This document shows, in pieces, positions 62,805 through 64,000 of a stretch of 64,000 nt of DNA. This stretch comes from Haliotis asinina (Eukaryota; Mollusca; Gastropoda; Lepetellida; Haliotidae): positions 58,242,843 through 58,306,842 of the forward strand of contig NC_090282.1 in assembly GCF_037392515.1 (NCBI RefSeq), written 5' to 3'. Under the pieces are notes generated by a model, which saw only the letters and a program-made list of their open reading frames with translations, did not search any database and was not told the origin of the DNA. Position numbers and translations under genes: made by a program. How positions within the stretch are numbered: the first letter of the stretch is position 1; every line of letters begins with the position of its first letter.

Positions 62805-64000
62805 TAGATGACGCATTGACAAAAACTCCCACCAACACCCAACAGTCTAAAACGTCTTATCGAGCGAGTTAACTAACATGTACATGTGCGGATACAACCA
62901 ATCATGAAGATTCCTTCACCAGTTGGCCCTGGTTGGAGCATTTGTGATGGCCAGCTTATCCCTTTTCTGATGTCGAGAGATCCTGCTGCCCGTGGACTGG
63001 TTGAGGTGACGTCGAGTAAATGCAAAAGGTTAGCATGCCAGCAGAGAGATCTATGTCAACGCAGATGAACTGATTTATTGTGCACAGAGACGTGTCCTTT
63101 TGCATGGCAAGTGATTGTTGCCCGAACAGCTTTGGTTTGTAGATGACTCCAATTCTGACATAATGTAGCATATGATATTAAAGAAAGTGAAGAGGAGAGT
63201 TAATTGTAAGCTTCTGAATATATCAAAAGTGAATAAGAGTTATCTGACAGACTACTTTGAATAGCTACAACGAAGTTATCATTTCTCAATTAAGGGGGCA
63301 ATATCAACATTAAATGAGTGTTATATCAATGTGTGAAAAAATATAGGGGGCAGCTGTATCCCTGCTTCCCCGACCCTGAACAGCCGGAGCTTAGCCGCAG
63401 TTATCGGCCTTCAAGCATAGCAACACTTTGGATGATGCTATTTCACCAACTATTTTTGGGAAATGACGCTTTCATAAACCATACCATTGAAATTTTGTTC
63501 TTTTTCGATACTGTATAAAACATTTGACATCAAATGAACTGTTTGATTACATATCAGTACAAACTTCGTCCTCTGCTATGTATGGAGTAGTAAAACTACA
63601 ATGGCGACCATCTTGACAGTCATTTTGAAATGTGGGTAATATGAAACAATTCCATATAACATGCTGTCACTCTAGAAGTAAACAGGAAACAAAAAAACAC
63701 TGATTCTATCTACAACAATAATGTCAACTTTCAATAAATAAGTCACCACCACACATTGCCATGAAAAGTCGGAGAATCGCTAAAATCCCCTGTCTCAAAG
63801 AATAAGCTGTAAAACATTATATTACCACGTCATGACCATACAAAATTACTTGTTTTGTGTCCGAGACACCACTCTAGAAGTGGCGGGTGTCAAAAAACAT
63901 CAAAAGTAGCAACATCGAAATGAAAATGATCAGATTGATAGTAGTAAAACTATCCATGATTAACTTTGAGATGTTGTCGGGCAGCAAACCAGATGTCATG
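62805..64000 (+). repeat. Right arm of the 1.2-kb inverted repeat, CXC-like ORF relic
   Basis: Inverted partner of 55,725-56,935, running past the window end. On the plus strand it encodes PSPVGPGWSICDGQLIPF, DPAARGLVEV and SKCKRLACQQRDLC, then a stop. The W-DG-L-P ... PA--L-E ... CKCK--C spacing resembles the CXC (tesmin/TSO1-like) tail seen in uncharacterised repeat-family proteins of invertebrates. Family not established. Confidence 0.8.

Overview
The window reads as nuclear DNA of a marine gastropod, most likely an abalone (Haliotis) or close relative. It is AT-rich, with intron-rich genes using ordinary GT-AG splice sites. It is full of a tRNA-headed SINE and of a second short repeat ending in a CTCACTCAC tail; I associate the second repeat with abalone sequence, but that is recall and not a search. 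No bacterial features are present.

Three host genes can be followed exon by exon. (1) 6,515-10,834 (+) is a complete six-exon gene for a 243-residue secreted expansin-like protein (double-psi beta-barrel plus CBM63-like domain), with the last two exons of a tandem paralogue at 1,926-3,035 and a stray copy of the terminal exon inside its own intron 3. (2) 16,736-27,349 (+) is a complete ten-exon gene for a 686-residue DEG/ENaC sodium channel, with a Ser/Thr/Gly-rich insert ending in a furin-type RKRR site in the extracellular part. (3) 37,400-40,576 (-) is a two-exon gene for a 557-residue secreted Gln/Ser/Thr/Ala-rich protein with 20-residue tandem repeats; its signal peptide is split by the only intron.

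Between and inside the genes lie transposon remains: a Tc1 transposase complete except for one in-frame stop (96-1,109), two older Tc1 relics (4.2-5.0 and 35.2-36.0 kb), a LINE 3' end (11.4-11.9 kb), a reverse-transcriptase relic in channel intron 3 (20.3-20.6 kb), a PIF/Harbinger fragment (60.6 kb), a broken Gypsy-type LTR retrotransposon fossil (about 50.9-55.6 kb), four types of foldback/MITE-like palindrome, and a pair of 1.2-kb inverted arms (55.7-56.9 and 62.8-64.0 kb). Satellite-type DNA includes a 2.6-kb array of a 56/57-bp unit (30,562-33,129), built of nested inverted repeats and punctuated by three copies of an 87-bp spacer.

The genes show no sign of a shared pathway. An expansin-like protein fits a grazer of algal cell walls, the channel is neuronal or epithelial, and the repetitive protein is extracellular. 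The most unusual points are the animal expansin cluster, the furin-site insert in the channel, the same SINE tail lying immediately before a splice acceptor in two unrelated genes, and the nested-hairpin satellite.
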